Below, in pieces: positions 11,211 to 24,111 of a stretch of DNA of 64,000 nucleotides. Each line of letters opens with the position of its first letter. Within the stretch, counting starts at the first letter, position 1. The notes under the pieces are model-generated. The model made no database searches, had not been told where the DNA came from, and saw nothing but the letters and a program-made list of their open reading frames with translations. This stretch comes from Halocaridina rubra (taxonomy: Eukaryota > Arthropoda > Malacostraca > Decapoda > Atyidae): the NCBI GenBank assembly GCA_037179515.1, contig JAXCGZ010022647.1, positions 162,001 through 226,000 on the forward strand, read 5' to 3'. The translations under genes were made by a program, and so were the position numbers.

Positions 11211-13290
11211 TTGCGTAACTTCCTCTTTGACTTCCCATGGGATGACTACTGCTTTCGGTCCCGCAACCCTGATCAGGTAGCTCTAAAAGTTGCCGAGATC
11301 ATAACCTCGGTGATGGAGGCGTACATCCCCTTTTCAATAAAAACTTTATCTCCCCTAAACCTTGGTTTGACCGTGCCTGCTCCATGGCTATCCAGGCCAG
11401 GAATTTGGCACCAATCTTACCAAGCCTCTATTTCCGATTTAATTCGCTCTGTTTTTATTGTAGCTAGGAATAGATGTACTGCTCAGACTCAAAAGTCTAA
11501 GGCTTCCTTTATAAGAAGGAAAGTTGATGACCATAACTCCTCTCCACTAACAAATGCTTATGGTCCTAGGCCAAAAACCTCTCCAAAAACTTCTGTAACT
11601 CAAGCTTTCCCCCTCTCATTTGTTCTAATGATTCTATACCTTGCTCTCCCTCTGACAAAGCCACTCTCTTTGGCTCATTTTTCTGCCAACTCTTCTATCA
11701 ACGATTCCAGCACACCTGTCCCTCAATCTTTACCTCTCTCTAACCGTATGCCCTCTATCCTATCTTCATGCAAAGTTCATAAGATTCTTTGCTTGCTAAA
11801 GACAAACAAGGCATCTGGTCCCGATGGTATCCCTGCAAGGTTCCTTAAGGAGTTTGCAGATGAACTGGCTCCTGTGTTTTGCCGTCCTTTTTGCCTCATT
11901 CTGTCAACCAGTATCTATCCTTCATCTTGGAAGCATGCTCTAGTTCAACCTGTTCCTAAGAAGGGTGATCACTCTATTCCTTCAAACTATCGACCTATTG
12001 CCATAACCTCCTCTATTGCTAAAGTTTTCGAAACTTTGCTCAATGTTCACTTCTTGAAACGCCTTGAATCTGACTTACTTATCTCCGATCACCAGTACAG
12101 CTTCCGCAAGGCAAGATCCACTGGTGACCACCTGTCCTGTCTTACTCATGTATGGTCATCTTCTCTGAGGAAGTATGGGGAATCCTTGTCGTCGCTCTTG
12201 ATATCTCTAAGGCTTTTGACAGAGTCTGGCACAAGGCTCTGTTGGCCAAGCTCCCTGTCTATGACTTTATCCCTTCTTTCTGTTCTCGAATTTCCAGTTT
12301 TCTTTTTGACTGTTTTATATCTGTAGTTGTTGATGGTGTGACATCTAGCCCTTTCTCTGTTACCAGTGGTGTTCCACAGGGCTCTGTTCTTTCACCTACT
12401 CTGTTCCTACTCTTCTTCAATGATCTTCTACAATCCCCATCTTCCTCTCTTCTTCATGCCATTGCTGATGATTCTAACTTTCACTTTTCCTCTGCCTTTT
12501 CTTCACAACCTTCATCTGCTACTCATAATCAGTCTCGTATCACTCCTTCTTTTACTCTCAACTCCGAATTGCAGAGGGTATCTGAGTGGGGTACTCAAAT
12601 TTTAGTTAAATTCAATGCCTCCTAGACAGTTTCTGGCTATCTCTTTATTTTTTTCTCCTCCTAATAATCCTATTGTCTTCGAAACTAACGAAATATACCC
12701 TTTTAATTCTATCAACATATTAGGAATCCATATAGTCTCTAACTTGTCTTGGAGGAAGCACATAATCCAAATTTCTAAATTTGTATAAAAAAAATGGGGG
12801 TTCTGTTTCGTTCCCGTCATTACTTTTCCTCTTCATGGTCACTTAAAATCTATAAAGGTCTTATCTGTCCCTGGTTAAAATACTGCTCACACATCTGGGG
12901 TGCTTCTTCTTATACTTATCTTCTTGATAGGGTTGAATCTAAGGCAGTTAGACTCATTAATGATCCTTCTCTTACTTCTAATCTAGATTCTCTCTCTCTT
13001 TGCTGTAAGGTATCAACCCTTTTTCTTTTCTATCACTACTACTTCCATCGCTGCTCTGATGAGTTGGCGGGTTGCATCCCTACCCCACTGCTGGGGCCGC
13101 GTAACACTCGCCAAGCTGCCTCATCTCACAGGTACTGTGTGGAGATTTGTACCTCACGGATTGGTAAGTGCAACGACTACTTCTTCCCATCTACATCTAG
13201 ACTCTGGAACTCTTCCTCCTTCTGCCTTTCCTAAGTCTTATGACCTATCATCCTTTAAAAAGCGGATCTATCGTCATCTCAGGGCCTAAT
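11211..13290 (+). pseudogene. LINE-B reverse transcriptase, frameshifted
   Basis: The frame at 11211-12326 includes NKASGPDGIPARFLKE and NYRPIAITSSIAKVFETLL. The frame at 12152-12625 gives motif A ALDISKAFDRVWHKAL, SGVPQGSVLSPTLFL and motif C IADDSNFHF. Downstream pieces at 12794-13234 and 13059-13289 give the C-terminal WLKYCSHIWG and FKKRIYRHLRA. At least three frameshifts occur, plus a stop near 12624. Catalytic residues survive but the protein cannot be made as one chain. Confidence 0.87.
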
Positions 13291-13465
13291 CCTCCATATG
13301 TCTAGGTCCTTTGTACTTTGATTGTTTTTTCTGTCTGTAGTTTTCCTTTGTGTTACATTACCTCATCTCTGTCTTGTACCTAACACTTTTCTTTTCCTCC
13401 GTCTTGGTGGTTCTCGTGCCCGGGCCTTTATTGATGAGGACAGCTTTTGCCTGTCCCGGTGTCAC

Positions 13466-13468
<3 letters not shown>

Positions 13469-13542
<74 letters not shown>
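13469..13542 (+). repeat. (TA)n microsatellite at LINE-B tail
   Basis: About 36 TA units follow the LINE-B 3' terminal ACATAAA directly, so the tract may derive from the element tail. A T-rich run of about 35 bases follows to 13578. Confidence 0.95.
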
Positions 13543-13545
<3 letters not shown>

Positions 13546-13584
13546 TTTTTATATTTTTTTTAATTTTATTTTTTTTTTACTTAC

Positions 13585-13793
13585 GATTACTGCAGACACT
13601 CGCACATTGAGTCAGAGAAGTAACAGCAACAGTTTGAAGAACTGGTGAGCTTCTTTGCCATTCTCGGAGACGTCCAAAGTATGAAGGAGAGGTAAGCACG
13701 GCTTCAGCATATCCCAAAATGAAAACACACAAGAAGACCACCATCAAGAAAGACACTTTTGTAAACGGAAATTCCATATTTACTCTAGTCCAC
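13585..13793 (-). CDS. Probable host exon: signal peptide plus start of PAN/apple-like module
   Basis: On the minus strand a pyrimidine-rich TTTTCTGTTTCAG acceptor precedes 13793. Sixteen untranslated bases lead to an ATG at 13777-13775. The 64 or so codons give a signal peptide (FLMVVFLCVFILGYAEA) and then a secreted segment ending SLTQCASVCSN, a pattern like the first cysteines of PAN/apple domains. The exon ends at 13585 before the donor GTAAGTAA, in phase 1. An alternative donor GTAATC lies six bases upstream. Upstream and downstream exons were not found. The domain name is inference from a short motif; a lectin-like or other secreted protein is possible. Confidence 0.6.
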
Positions 13794-14825
13794 CTGAAAC
13801 AGAAAACAAGTATGTTCAGTCATGAAGTTTTAAAAACCTCAGTTGCCATAATTAAAATTTCTTTTATTTATGTAAATATGCAATGTAAGCAAATGTGCCT
13901 CCTACAATACAGCAAGTAAACGTATAAGTGAACATTTGTCCCTCATTTATCACTATGTATTGCTGAAATCGGACTTCTTAGCTTCCTGTTATATAGCGCA
14001 AAATATCTTCAAGTGCACCAATAGTACACATAATAATACCCAGCGAAAGTTGTAATCCCAAATTCAAAGTCATAAATACTGAATACCTTTACAGTTTCAT
14101 ATCCCAAACTCACCTTGGTGCTTGCGGTAACATGGCCCTGTACGAGCCAAAGACAGATGGTGTCTAAATGGAAAATTATTCCAGGACAGTATTATCTAGA
14201 CTATCATATGCAAGTACATTAAGCAGTCACACTTTATACATTATGTTTCCACTCGGTTGCAAAGCTTAGTAGCTGCTGATAATTACAGTAAAAGATGTTT
14301 AAGTTGTTTTACAGCTCAGAAATGCAATTTAAATATATATATTTTTTTTTATGTAGATAAAAGACTTGGAGTTAAGTGCATTATTATTTGGGGACGTACA
14401 CAAATGAATGAATTACTGTATTTGTCTTTCCTTGTTGTACCTATGAGGTGCTTTTGTTGGTGATCGAAACCACTTTGCTTTCTTTTCAGGTTGTGTATTC
14501 ATTGGTAAACACATCCTTTTCATTGAGCACTATACTATTTTTTGCGTGTGCCCTGTGTGTGCTCTGACTCAACCACTCCATTTACATGGGGAGATTAAGA
14601 CCATTATATATGTATGTACTGTGAGTTGAGGGGATAGAAATCAAACAATAATAAATCAACAGTACAATCCAAGTCATCTGTACAAACGGAGTGGACATAT
14701 AATCCCTTAATTTCTGTTTACATTTCATCGATTTGCCTCAAATATATAGCGATTTTAAAAAGCACTTTTAAGTATCCCAAGTTCTTTTGACATTGTGCAG
14801 GACAATTTATCAGATCATGGAGAAT
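13794..14825. other. Probable intron or upstream flank of the 13.6 kb exon
   Basis: No open frame with recognisable homology and no element were seen. If the exon call is right, minus-strand sequence above 13793 is an intron between a non-coding first exon and this exon. Confidence 0.4.
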
Positions 14826-14829
14826 GCTC

Positions 14830-14904
<75 letters not shown>
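14826..14904 (+). repeat. (CT)n microsatellite
   Basis: About 38 CT units with one CCT interruption near its start. Confidence 0.97.
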
Positions 14905-14909
<5 letters not shown>

Positions 14910-14966
14910 TATTTTATATCAGCTAACTGTAGCCTGATCAAAAAGCCGGAACATCTTATTAATATA

Positions 14967-15346
<380 letters not shown>

Positions 15347-15464
15347 CTTTGTAGCATTTGATTTTATTAATATTGCAAAAAAGGAAAATAAAGTATCTTT
15401 ATATTTAATATCCATTTTCATTATGCGTCTTTTTATTTTTATATAGTTCTCTATTCTGAGCACA

Positions 15465-15465
<1 letters not shown>

Positions 15466-15519
<54 letters not shown>
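15466..15519 (+). repeat. (AAT)n microsatellite
   Basis: About 17 AAT units, followed by degenerate ACT and ACA triplets to about 15560. Confidence 0.95.
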
Positions 15520-15520
<1 letters not shown>

Positions 15521-15649
15521 TTTACTACTACTACAACAACTACCACTAATACTACTAATAATAAGTCTAAAACGAAAGAATTGCCAATATATGGTTATAC
15601 CTCATCGAGATAAGAAAAAAGAAATCACAGATAAATGGTGCAGGCGAGC

Positions 15650-15900
15650 TATTGCATAGTATTTTCCTCCCAAATCTTCCCATTCTATCCCCCCCCCCCT
15701 CTTCAGTGATGACGCCGTCACTGTGTCCTCCCGTCTCCATTCCATCCCGTCCCATAGCATGGCTCGAATCGTATCTTACTTATTCTGCCAAATCTCCCCA
15801 TGCTATTTCCTTTCTCCCTTCTTCAATAATGACACCGTCGCTGTTTCTTTCCCCTTTTCTATCCATTCCCATAGCATGGCTCAAATCGTGTCTTCCCTAG
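15650..15900 (+). repeat. Tandem duplication of about 115-120 bp
   Basis: Two related units run from about 15660 and 15785. Both contain CTTCA-T-ATGACRCCGTC, a C/T-rich stretch and CCCATAGCATGGCTC followed by AATCGT. The second copy is diverged. No gene was recognised in either. Confidence 0.7.
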
Positions 15901-16082
15901 TACTTCTTGTTTAACACAGTTCAAGAGTTGCGTTCTTTCTATTTTGGGATTAAACTATTTTTTTTTCCTAATAGATCGTGGTGTGTGTTGAATATTGGTA
16001 AAGTAATTGTATTCTTCGGAAATCACTGATATTTTTTGTTTGGGCCGGAAATGGTTGGCGGTGTTGGGTACCTAAGTAACAT

Positions 16083-16388
16083 AATCTAACCTAAACTAAC
16101 CTAACCCAGCTAACCTAAGTCAAATTTGATGTCATACAAAAAAAAAAAAAAAAAAAAAAAAGCGGGTGTTCATTCATCAGTGCTGCAAATTTCAGTAAGT
16201 GGTGGTACCAATGATTTTTCGAGTAGGCTATGGAAGGGGTATGTATATCGAATCTTTACCATATAAAGAGAGGATAGCCAGGCAAAATATGTTTGTCAGT
16301 ATTTTTTTTTTATTATTACACCCTTGTTACCCCCGCCTATTTTATGTTGTATACCTTGCTCCTTTTGGGTCAGGTTAGGTTAGGTTAA
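16083..16388. repeat. Facing CCTAA and TTAGG runs around a poly(A) tract
   Basis: CTAACCTAAACTAACCTAAC lies at 16085-16104, a 25-base A run at about 16138-16161, and GGTTAGGTTAGGTTAAG at about 16372-16388. TTAGG is the common arthropod telomere unit, but each block is only about three to five units and faces the other. Interstitial short repeats or the ends of a small inverted-repeat element both fit. Confidence 0.6.
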
Positions 16389-16399
16389 GAATGATATCC

Positions 16400-17889
16400 A
16401 ATTGTTGAAGGTCATATTCGTTCAAAGCGCAGCAAAGACCACAAGGAAAACATAATTTCACTTCCAAAGGGAGACGGGTGCAATCGTAAAAGTTTAGCTC
16501 ATTGTCTTATGGCGTGCCAGGTTATATGAAGTTTAAAAATAAATAAAATTCAGCTACAAATGAGTATGTTAGTTCTGTAAAAGTAGATGCCCCTTGGTTT
16601 ATGAATGGTAAGGGTTTCTTTACTTTGATGGAATTCTAGATTTATCCAATATTAGGCGTAAGAATTTTTTAGCATACAGGTTTCCTTAGGGTGGTTAAGA
16701 GTGGTTTGGGGTACAATACAGTCTGGAAAGGGGGTGGTAAGAGAAATACTTTGGGGAGGTAAAATGAGAGTTTATTTTCTATTGGATTTTCATATTTGAA
16801 TGTTCTTTATTTTCCTCAGAAGTTTGGATGATTATTTGCTTTCAAAATTCACACCCTCTGTCAGGAAAATAAATTTATGAAATTTATTATAATATTAGAT
16901 TAGGTTACCCTGTTATAAAATTGATAATTAATGCTAATGTATTCAAGTTGTATAAGATATTTATTTATTTATTTTTTTTTTGCATTTCATTCCTTGGGTT
17001 TGTGGAAGTAAAAATATACTTTTTTTTTTCATATTACCCTTATTAAATGTCCCCAATTCTTGATGGGGAGAGAAGGATGAGGGTATATCATAAACTAACA
17101 ATATCCAATATAAGTTAATATAAAAATAATTCAGAACACGCCAAAATATAAAGAAAAAACTGGGATATCACACTCCCAAGTTTTCATTCAGTTGGGAGTG
17201 CTCAGTAACTAGTAACTATTGATTAAAAATTTAAACTTCAAGTGTAAATTGTGTATTAATTGCAGAACAGCAGCTGTTGGTTCCATTGTTGCGCTCTTTC
17301 TGAAATTCTTGGTTTATAGGCAGATGGTGAAAAACCTTTTCTTTGATGGATGCAAATAAAAAATCTTTAGACACATACCTTCAATAAAGCCAGCAGTATA
17401 TCATTACAAATTATGTATGGATGGATTCGGTTTTACGTCACGAACTCCCTTTTCTACTAAGGGCTAGGACGGTTGCCTTCTTACGAAGGACTATTGCTCA
17501 TGATATAATATGTTCCTTAAATGGTAATAACAGCATTGCAACAAGGAATTTGTTACTGGAAAACAAAGGGCAACTGCTGCCAAAGTAAGGTTGCCAGGTA
17601 TGGTGTCAATGATGTTATGAGATAGATATTAAATCTGTAATTAAAATTAAATTGTTTTTGGAAATCAGGTCTTCTTTACTTTACTGCATAGCAATTCGGA
17701 ACTCACAGTAGTAAATAACGGTATACTGACAGTATATTAACACAGTTGCAGAGGAAAGCAGTGTAGATGATAGAAAATGATAAATTTCATTACTATTTAT
17801 TTTATATTTACTTACAATGAAAGTGATTTAGTTAACTTTCAAACGTTTTCTTCTATATATTTTCTTTTGTAATACCTAACATTGTGATA
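16400..17889. other. Unassigned AT-rich sequence
   Basis: No coding region or known element was recognised. T-rich runs occur near 16970 and 17022. No open frame of interest was seen on either strand. Confidence 0.5.
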
Positions 17890-17989
17890 TTGCAGGTAGG
17901 CTTGTTTTTAATAGGGGAAATGAAATTCCGGAATTAAAGGGTAGGTTGAGCTGTCGTGAGCTGTTTTCTGTATGTGGGAAGCTGGTGTG

Positions 17990-18307
17990 GTGTGATGCTA
18001 GCAGTATAGCCACAGGGGTGGTGTTGGAAATATGTGGGTAGAGGATGCTGTCTGGCTAAGGAAACGAGATGATTGTGGACACATTAATGTAGCTGAGTTG
18101 GATGCTACCCTAAAGGGTTTGAATCTAGCAATTAAATGGGGGCTACGAAAAATTGAGCTTCATACGGATTCAGCTACAGTATATGCTTGGGTGAAGTCTA
18201 CCATTGCAGGTGATAAGAGGGTTAAAACTAAAGGAGCTGCAGAGATGCTTATTAAGAGACGGTTGGGCATTATAAGAGAGCTCATTGGGGAGTTTTTGTT
18301 AGCTTGA
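17990..18307 (+). pseudogene. Gypsy-like RNase H domain
   Basis: The frame begins with a DASSIATG-like segment at about 17994 (the first catalytic Asp position of retroelement RNase H). A frame change near 18030 follows, then 18032-18307 with NVAELDATLKGLNLAIKWG (catalytic Glu) and IELHTDSATVYAWV (catalytic Asp). A TGA at 18305-18307 breaks the link to the integrase. RNase H degrades the RNA strand during cDNA synthesis. Confidence 0.8.
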
Positions 18308-18399
18308 GTGTCACCTTTATGCCAACAAGGAAAAATAAAGTTGATGTTACTAGAGTCAAGAAGGAGTGGTAGAGTGTGACTGAAGATGTGTGCAAGAAT

Positions 18400-19235
18400 G
18401 AACCTCCAACTTGTTGTGTTGAGTCCTGAACATTAAATAGATGCATGGTATGCATCACATGGGTGTAGAGAGAACCCTGTTTTTGGCTCGAAAAGTTAAC
18501 CCAACGGTCACAAGAGGGGCTGTGCAGCAAAGTGGTTAGGGGATGTGAGAGATGCCAATCTATTGATCCTTCTCTGATAATCCATGCACATGGTGACCTT
18601 CATGTTAAAGAAAATTGGAGGAGGTTAGCCGTGGATGTGATGCATTATAGGCAAGGATTGTATTTGACTGTGATTGATTGTGGACCATTTGGAAAGAACT
18701 TAAAGCAGAAAATGCAGTTGAGGTTGAGAGTATTTTGAATGAAATTTTCCTTGAGAGGGGGCCAATTAATGAAGTCTTGATGGACAATAATATGGCATTT
18801 AGATCAAATAAATTAAAGCTAATGTTTGACTAATGGAATATTAAACAGTTCTTTAGGGCTGCATATAGGCCAGGAGGCAATGGTATTATTGAATGGCACC
18901 ATAGGATAATTAAAGCAAGTGCAGAGAGGGGTCGGATTTCCCCTGCAGAAGCAGTGTTTTGGTACAATGTTTCATGTAGGGTAGGTCAGAAAGAAGACTC
19001 AATTCCTCAGAAGTCTGTGTTTAAGTATGAGTGGAGGCACCCATGTGTAGTCCCAGAGGATATAACAGAGATAGTTGAAGGTGAACTAGGTTCCATTAAA
19101 GTGGGGGAAGAGGTATGGGTGAAGCCACCCAATGCTCGCTGTATGTCACATTGGGGAAGAGGTAGGGTAACAGGAATTAATTTGCAAAATAATGTCTCTG
19201 TAGATGATGTGCTTCGACATATTTGAAGAGTAGTG
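18400..19235 (+). pseudogene. Gypsy-like integrase, broken
   Basis: The zinc-binding part is readable as HHMG-ERT followed by VRGCERCQSIDPS at 18532-18570. The core gives LAVDVMHYRQGLYLTVIDCG (first Asp), LMDNNMAFRS (second Asp) and NGIIEWHHRIIK (Glu). The 90-residue frame at 18954-19226 is the C-terminal part, with VGEEVWVKPPNARC. Several frameshifts and a TAA at 18832-18834 interrupt it. Confidence 0.82.
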
Positions 19236-19385
19236 AGTTCAGAAAGTGAAATGAGTGATGAACTGGAGGAGAGGGAGTTGGAGATGGAGGTGAGATGGTG
19301 CCATGCACATCTCAGAGGGTGCAGTGCCCACCAGAATGGGCTATTGATTTTGATATGGAGGGGTAGTGTGCCTTTTGATGATCTT

Positions 19386-19907
<522 letters not shown>

Positions 19908-19954
19908 ACATTTTCGACATCTGCAATTCTAGAAGCACTCTACATACATAAGTT

Positions 19955-22771
19955 ATACACAAATGCTGATGGATTAGCTGGTAAGGCAGTAGAATTTAAA
20001 TATAGGATTCACAACAGAAAGGCAGATATAGTAGCAATTACAGAGACTAAGTTGAGTGAGGACATAAACAGTGTCACAGTTTTTCCTAAGGGCTTTAGAA
20101 TATTAAGGGTTGAAAGATCTGAGAGGACTGGTGGAGGGATAGCACTGCTCATAAGTGAAAGGATTCAAGTTGAAGAAATAAACTTGGCTATAGAAAGTGA
20201 GTTCAAGGAATTTCTTGTTGCTCGCATAAATACTGGGTCAGAGAGCATTATAATAACTGTTGTATATAACCTACCAAGGAACCATAATAGGCTAGAAGTT
20301 TATGAGGAAAGTCATATAGGTACTATTGAAGTCATAAACTCAGTTGTTAACATGGCACGGGAGAGAAAATGTAGGATTTGATTATGGGAGATTTTAATCA
20401 TAAAGAGATAGATTGGATAAATCTTGACCCACACAGTGGTGAGGACTCATTCGGGGCAAGATTCCTAGATTGCGTACAAGGAAATTTCCTACACCAACAT
20501 GTAATGGAACCAACGAGGGCCAGGGGTGGGGATGAGCCATCACTACTTGATCTAGTATTCACAGATAATGTGTTGGATATTGAAAAAATTGAGTATGAAC
20601 CACCAATTGGAAAGAGTGACCACTGGGTGTTGTTGATGGAGTATATCATTGAAGATATTCTGCCTGAGAGTAGAAGCACTGAGGATATGAGGAGGAACTA
20701 TCCAAAAGGAGATTACATCAAAATGAATGAGCCTTTTGCAGTTATTGACTGGAGAACCATATTTTACAACAAATCTGTACAAGAAATGTATGACATCTTT
20801 TGTGAGAAATATGGGAAGATAGCAGATTGCTGCATACCTGTCACCAAAGTAGGTGTAATTTATGCCAGAGAGAAATGGTTCGATAATGAGTGTAAAACAG
20901 CTAAGGAGTGGAGAGACAAATGCTGGAAAAGGTATAGGAGGAGAATAAACATAAATGCCTGGCAAACCTACAAAAGAGCAAGAAATGACTACCTAAGTAA
21001 AAGGAGAGAGGCAGAGACAGACTATGAGAGGGACATCACCAGGAAGGCTAAAGAAAATCCCAAGCTTTTCCACAGCTTTATCGGAGGAAAACTGAAGGTA
21101 AAAGAGCAGGTTTTAAGGCTAAAGAGAGCGAATGGAAGCATCACTGAGACGGATGAAGAGATCTGCAAAGAATTGAACAAGGAGTTTCAGTCAGTATTTA
21201 CAGTAGAAAATACCCCACCCCCTCAGATTGCAGAGATAGAAGCTCAAGGACCGGTATTAGAGAACATCAACCTTACAGCCACAGAGGTATGCAAAGCGCT
21301 GATGGAGTTAGATGTTCAAAAAGCTACAGGTCCTGATGATATATCCCCTCATGTACTTAAAAAATGCACAAACTCAATATCAGTGGCACTAAATATCATA
21401 TTTAAAAAGTCACTGGAGTCAGGGGAGATTCCAAGATGCTGGAAACAAGCAAACGTGATACCTATCTTCAAAAAGGGAAGTAGGGATACGGCTCTGAACT
21501 ATAGACCAGTTTCCTTGACCAGCATAGTTTGCAAAGTTATGGAGAAACTACTAAGGAAACATATCTCTCTTCACTTGGAATCCTTCAACTTTTTGTCAGT
21601 GAGGCAACATGGCTTCAGAGAAGGTAGATCAACAGTAACAAACTTATTAGAATTTTATGATGAGGTAAGCCGAATCTTACAGGAAAGAGAGAGCTGGGCA
21701 GATTGCATATTCCTAGCCTTCCAGGAAGCGCTTGGCACTGTTCCACATGGGAGACTTATTAGGAAGCTGCAATCAATGGCTAGAATAGGTGGAAATGTCT
21801 TGGAATGGATAAAAACTTACTTAGAAGGAAGGGAACAGAGGGTTAGAGCATGACACTCAGTGTCTGAATGGAGAAGAGTTAGTAGTGGAGTCCCACAGGG
21901 TTCAGTTTTAGGGCCACTTTTGTTCCTTGTATATGTAAATGACCTACCAGAGTCTGTAAATTCATTAATAAATATGTTTGCAGATGATGCAAAGATTGTG
22001 AAGATAGTAGGAAACGAGAACAATGGTAGAGAACTTCAGGAGGATCTAAATAGTCTGCATGAGTGGTCAGAAAAGCGGCTAATGAAATTCAATACTTCAA
22101 AATGTAAGGTAATGAGATTGAGTACAAGTGCAAGAAGGCCCAAGCTTGACTACTCGGTGGCTAGAGTACAACATCAAGAGACTGAGAATAAGAGATATCT
22201 AGGAGTAAACATACTGGCAGATTTGTCTCCAGAAATACATATAAATGGCATAGTATGGGCAGCATATGCCTTCTTATCAAATGTAAGGGTAGCTTTCACG
22301 CACATGGACAAGGAAATGTTCAGAAATATTAATGTAACCTATGTGAGGCCAAAATTTGAATATGCAGCCCCCTTTTGGAATCCGCACTTGAAAAAGCACA
22401 TAGCTAAGCTTGAAAAAGTTCAAAGACATGCCACGAAACTGGTGCCAGAAATGCGTAATCTCAGTTATGATGAGAGGCTGAGGGAATTAGACTTACCATC
22501 GCTGGAAGTTACAAGATTGAGGGGGGATATGGTGACAGTCTTTAAATTCCTTCATGGTTATGATAGAGTGGAGAGGGGTCCATTTTTTGATATGGCTGGC
22601 TCTAGAACTAGAGGTCATAGTTTGAAGCTTCGTAAGAAAACTTCTTTGCAGGATGTAAGGAAATACTTTTTCAGTGTAAGAGTAGTTGAGAATTGGAATT
22701 GGCTAAGCGAGGAGGTAGTTAATGCTATCTCAATCCATAGTTTTAAGGACAGGTATGATAAGTATCACTAA
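19955..22771 (+). pseudogene. LINE-A ORF2 with lost catalytic aspartates
   Basis: The endonuclease region is open to 20381, where one T is missing (GGATTTGATTATGGG against GGATTTTGATTATGG in other copies). The frame then runs 20378-21853 and, after TGA at 21851-21853, resumes at 21860-22771. Motif A reads FLAFQEALGTVPHG in place of FLDFQKAFDTVPHG: the catalytic Asp is Ala and the following Phe-Asp is Leu-Gly. Motif C FADDAKI is intact. It is inactive on several grounds. Confidence 0.9.
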
Positions 22772-22860
22772 GTATAAAATGGAACCGATGAGGAGACGGG
22801 ATGATACGAGCTTTGGGCTCTTTCCCGTAAACACAATTAGGTAATCACAATTAGGTAATA
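19955..22860 (+). mobile_element. LINE-A copy with nearly whole ORF2
   Basis: Homology begins at GTTATACACAAATGCTGATG, exactly where ORF2 begins in the fullest copy, and continues to the family 3' end with two AATTAGGTAAT motifs at 22836-22860. ORF1 is absent. The right edge abuts LTR-like sequence at about 22862, so this copy may have landed in that LTR. Confidence 0.9.
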
Positions 22861-23016
22861 ACTCTATTGCTATTAAAACCACACACTCACCTGATTCTCA
22901 AGATAAACAAAAACACCGAAACACAACAACCCAACATAACATTACAAAGCAAAGAAAAACTGAGCAGCAAAACAAAAAATAATGCTTCTAAACAAGAAAA
23001 CTAAATCCCCAACACA

Positions 23017-23658
<642 letters not shown>

Positions 23659-24111
23659 TTACTGGAAAGCCTAGATAACTTGTAATCTTAAAATAAATGT
23701 CTTACCTGAAGTAGGATGTGATTTGCATAAATAGTAAAGATTTAAACAAATTAGATATGTCAACCAACCATAACAGAACAACATCCGGCTGGCAACTAAG
23801 AGAATAGAACAGAACACACCACAGCGAGCAACTCTGAACTACGACTGCCACACCAGTTAGTTGAAACAGCCGCTACATGCTGTAAACACTGACTCCTGGC
23901 CTTTCACAAGCCAACCATCTGAGCACAACCAATCACAGAGCAGAGTGAGTCTGATCATTTCAATTCAAATTAGTGACACATTTAAAGTGAATATTTATAC
24001 AGGAACTTTTGGAGTGCCATCTACACAAGTTTAAATACTCACCATATTGCTATTAAAACCACAAAAAAGGAAAATAAAATATGTTCAAGGCAAGGAAGTG
24101 GTATATCATAG

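Larger units (their letters stand above)
10241..13468 (+). mobile_element. LINE-B, Jockey-like non-LTR retrotransposon, broken
   Basis: The element is C/T-rich, unlike the A/G-rich LINE-A, and encodes endonuclease and reverse transcriptase in several frames. Its 3' region carries GGTTCTCGTGCCCGGGCC and ends CCCGGTGTCACATAAA, directly followed by a (TA)n tract. No ORF1 was recognised upstream of about 10440. Clade assignment to the Jockey group rests on motif spacing and is tentative. Confidence 0.8.

Noticed and set aside
16085..16104. A telomere or subtelomere
   Set aside because: Only a few CCTAA units are present and normal repeat-rich sequence continues on both sides.
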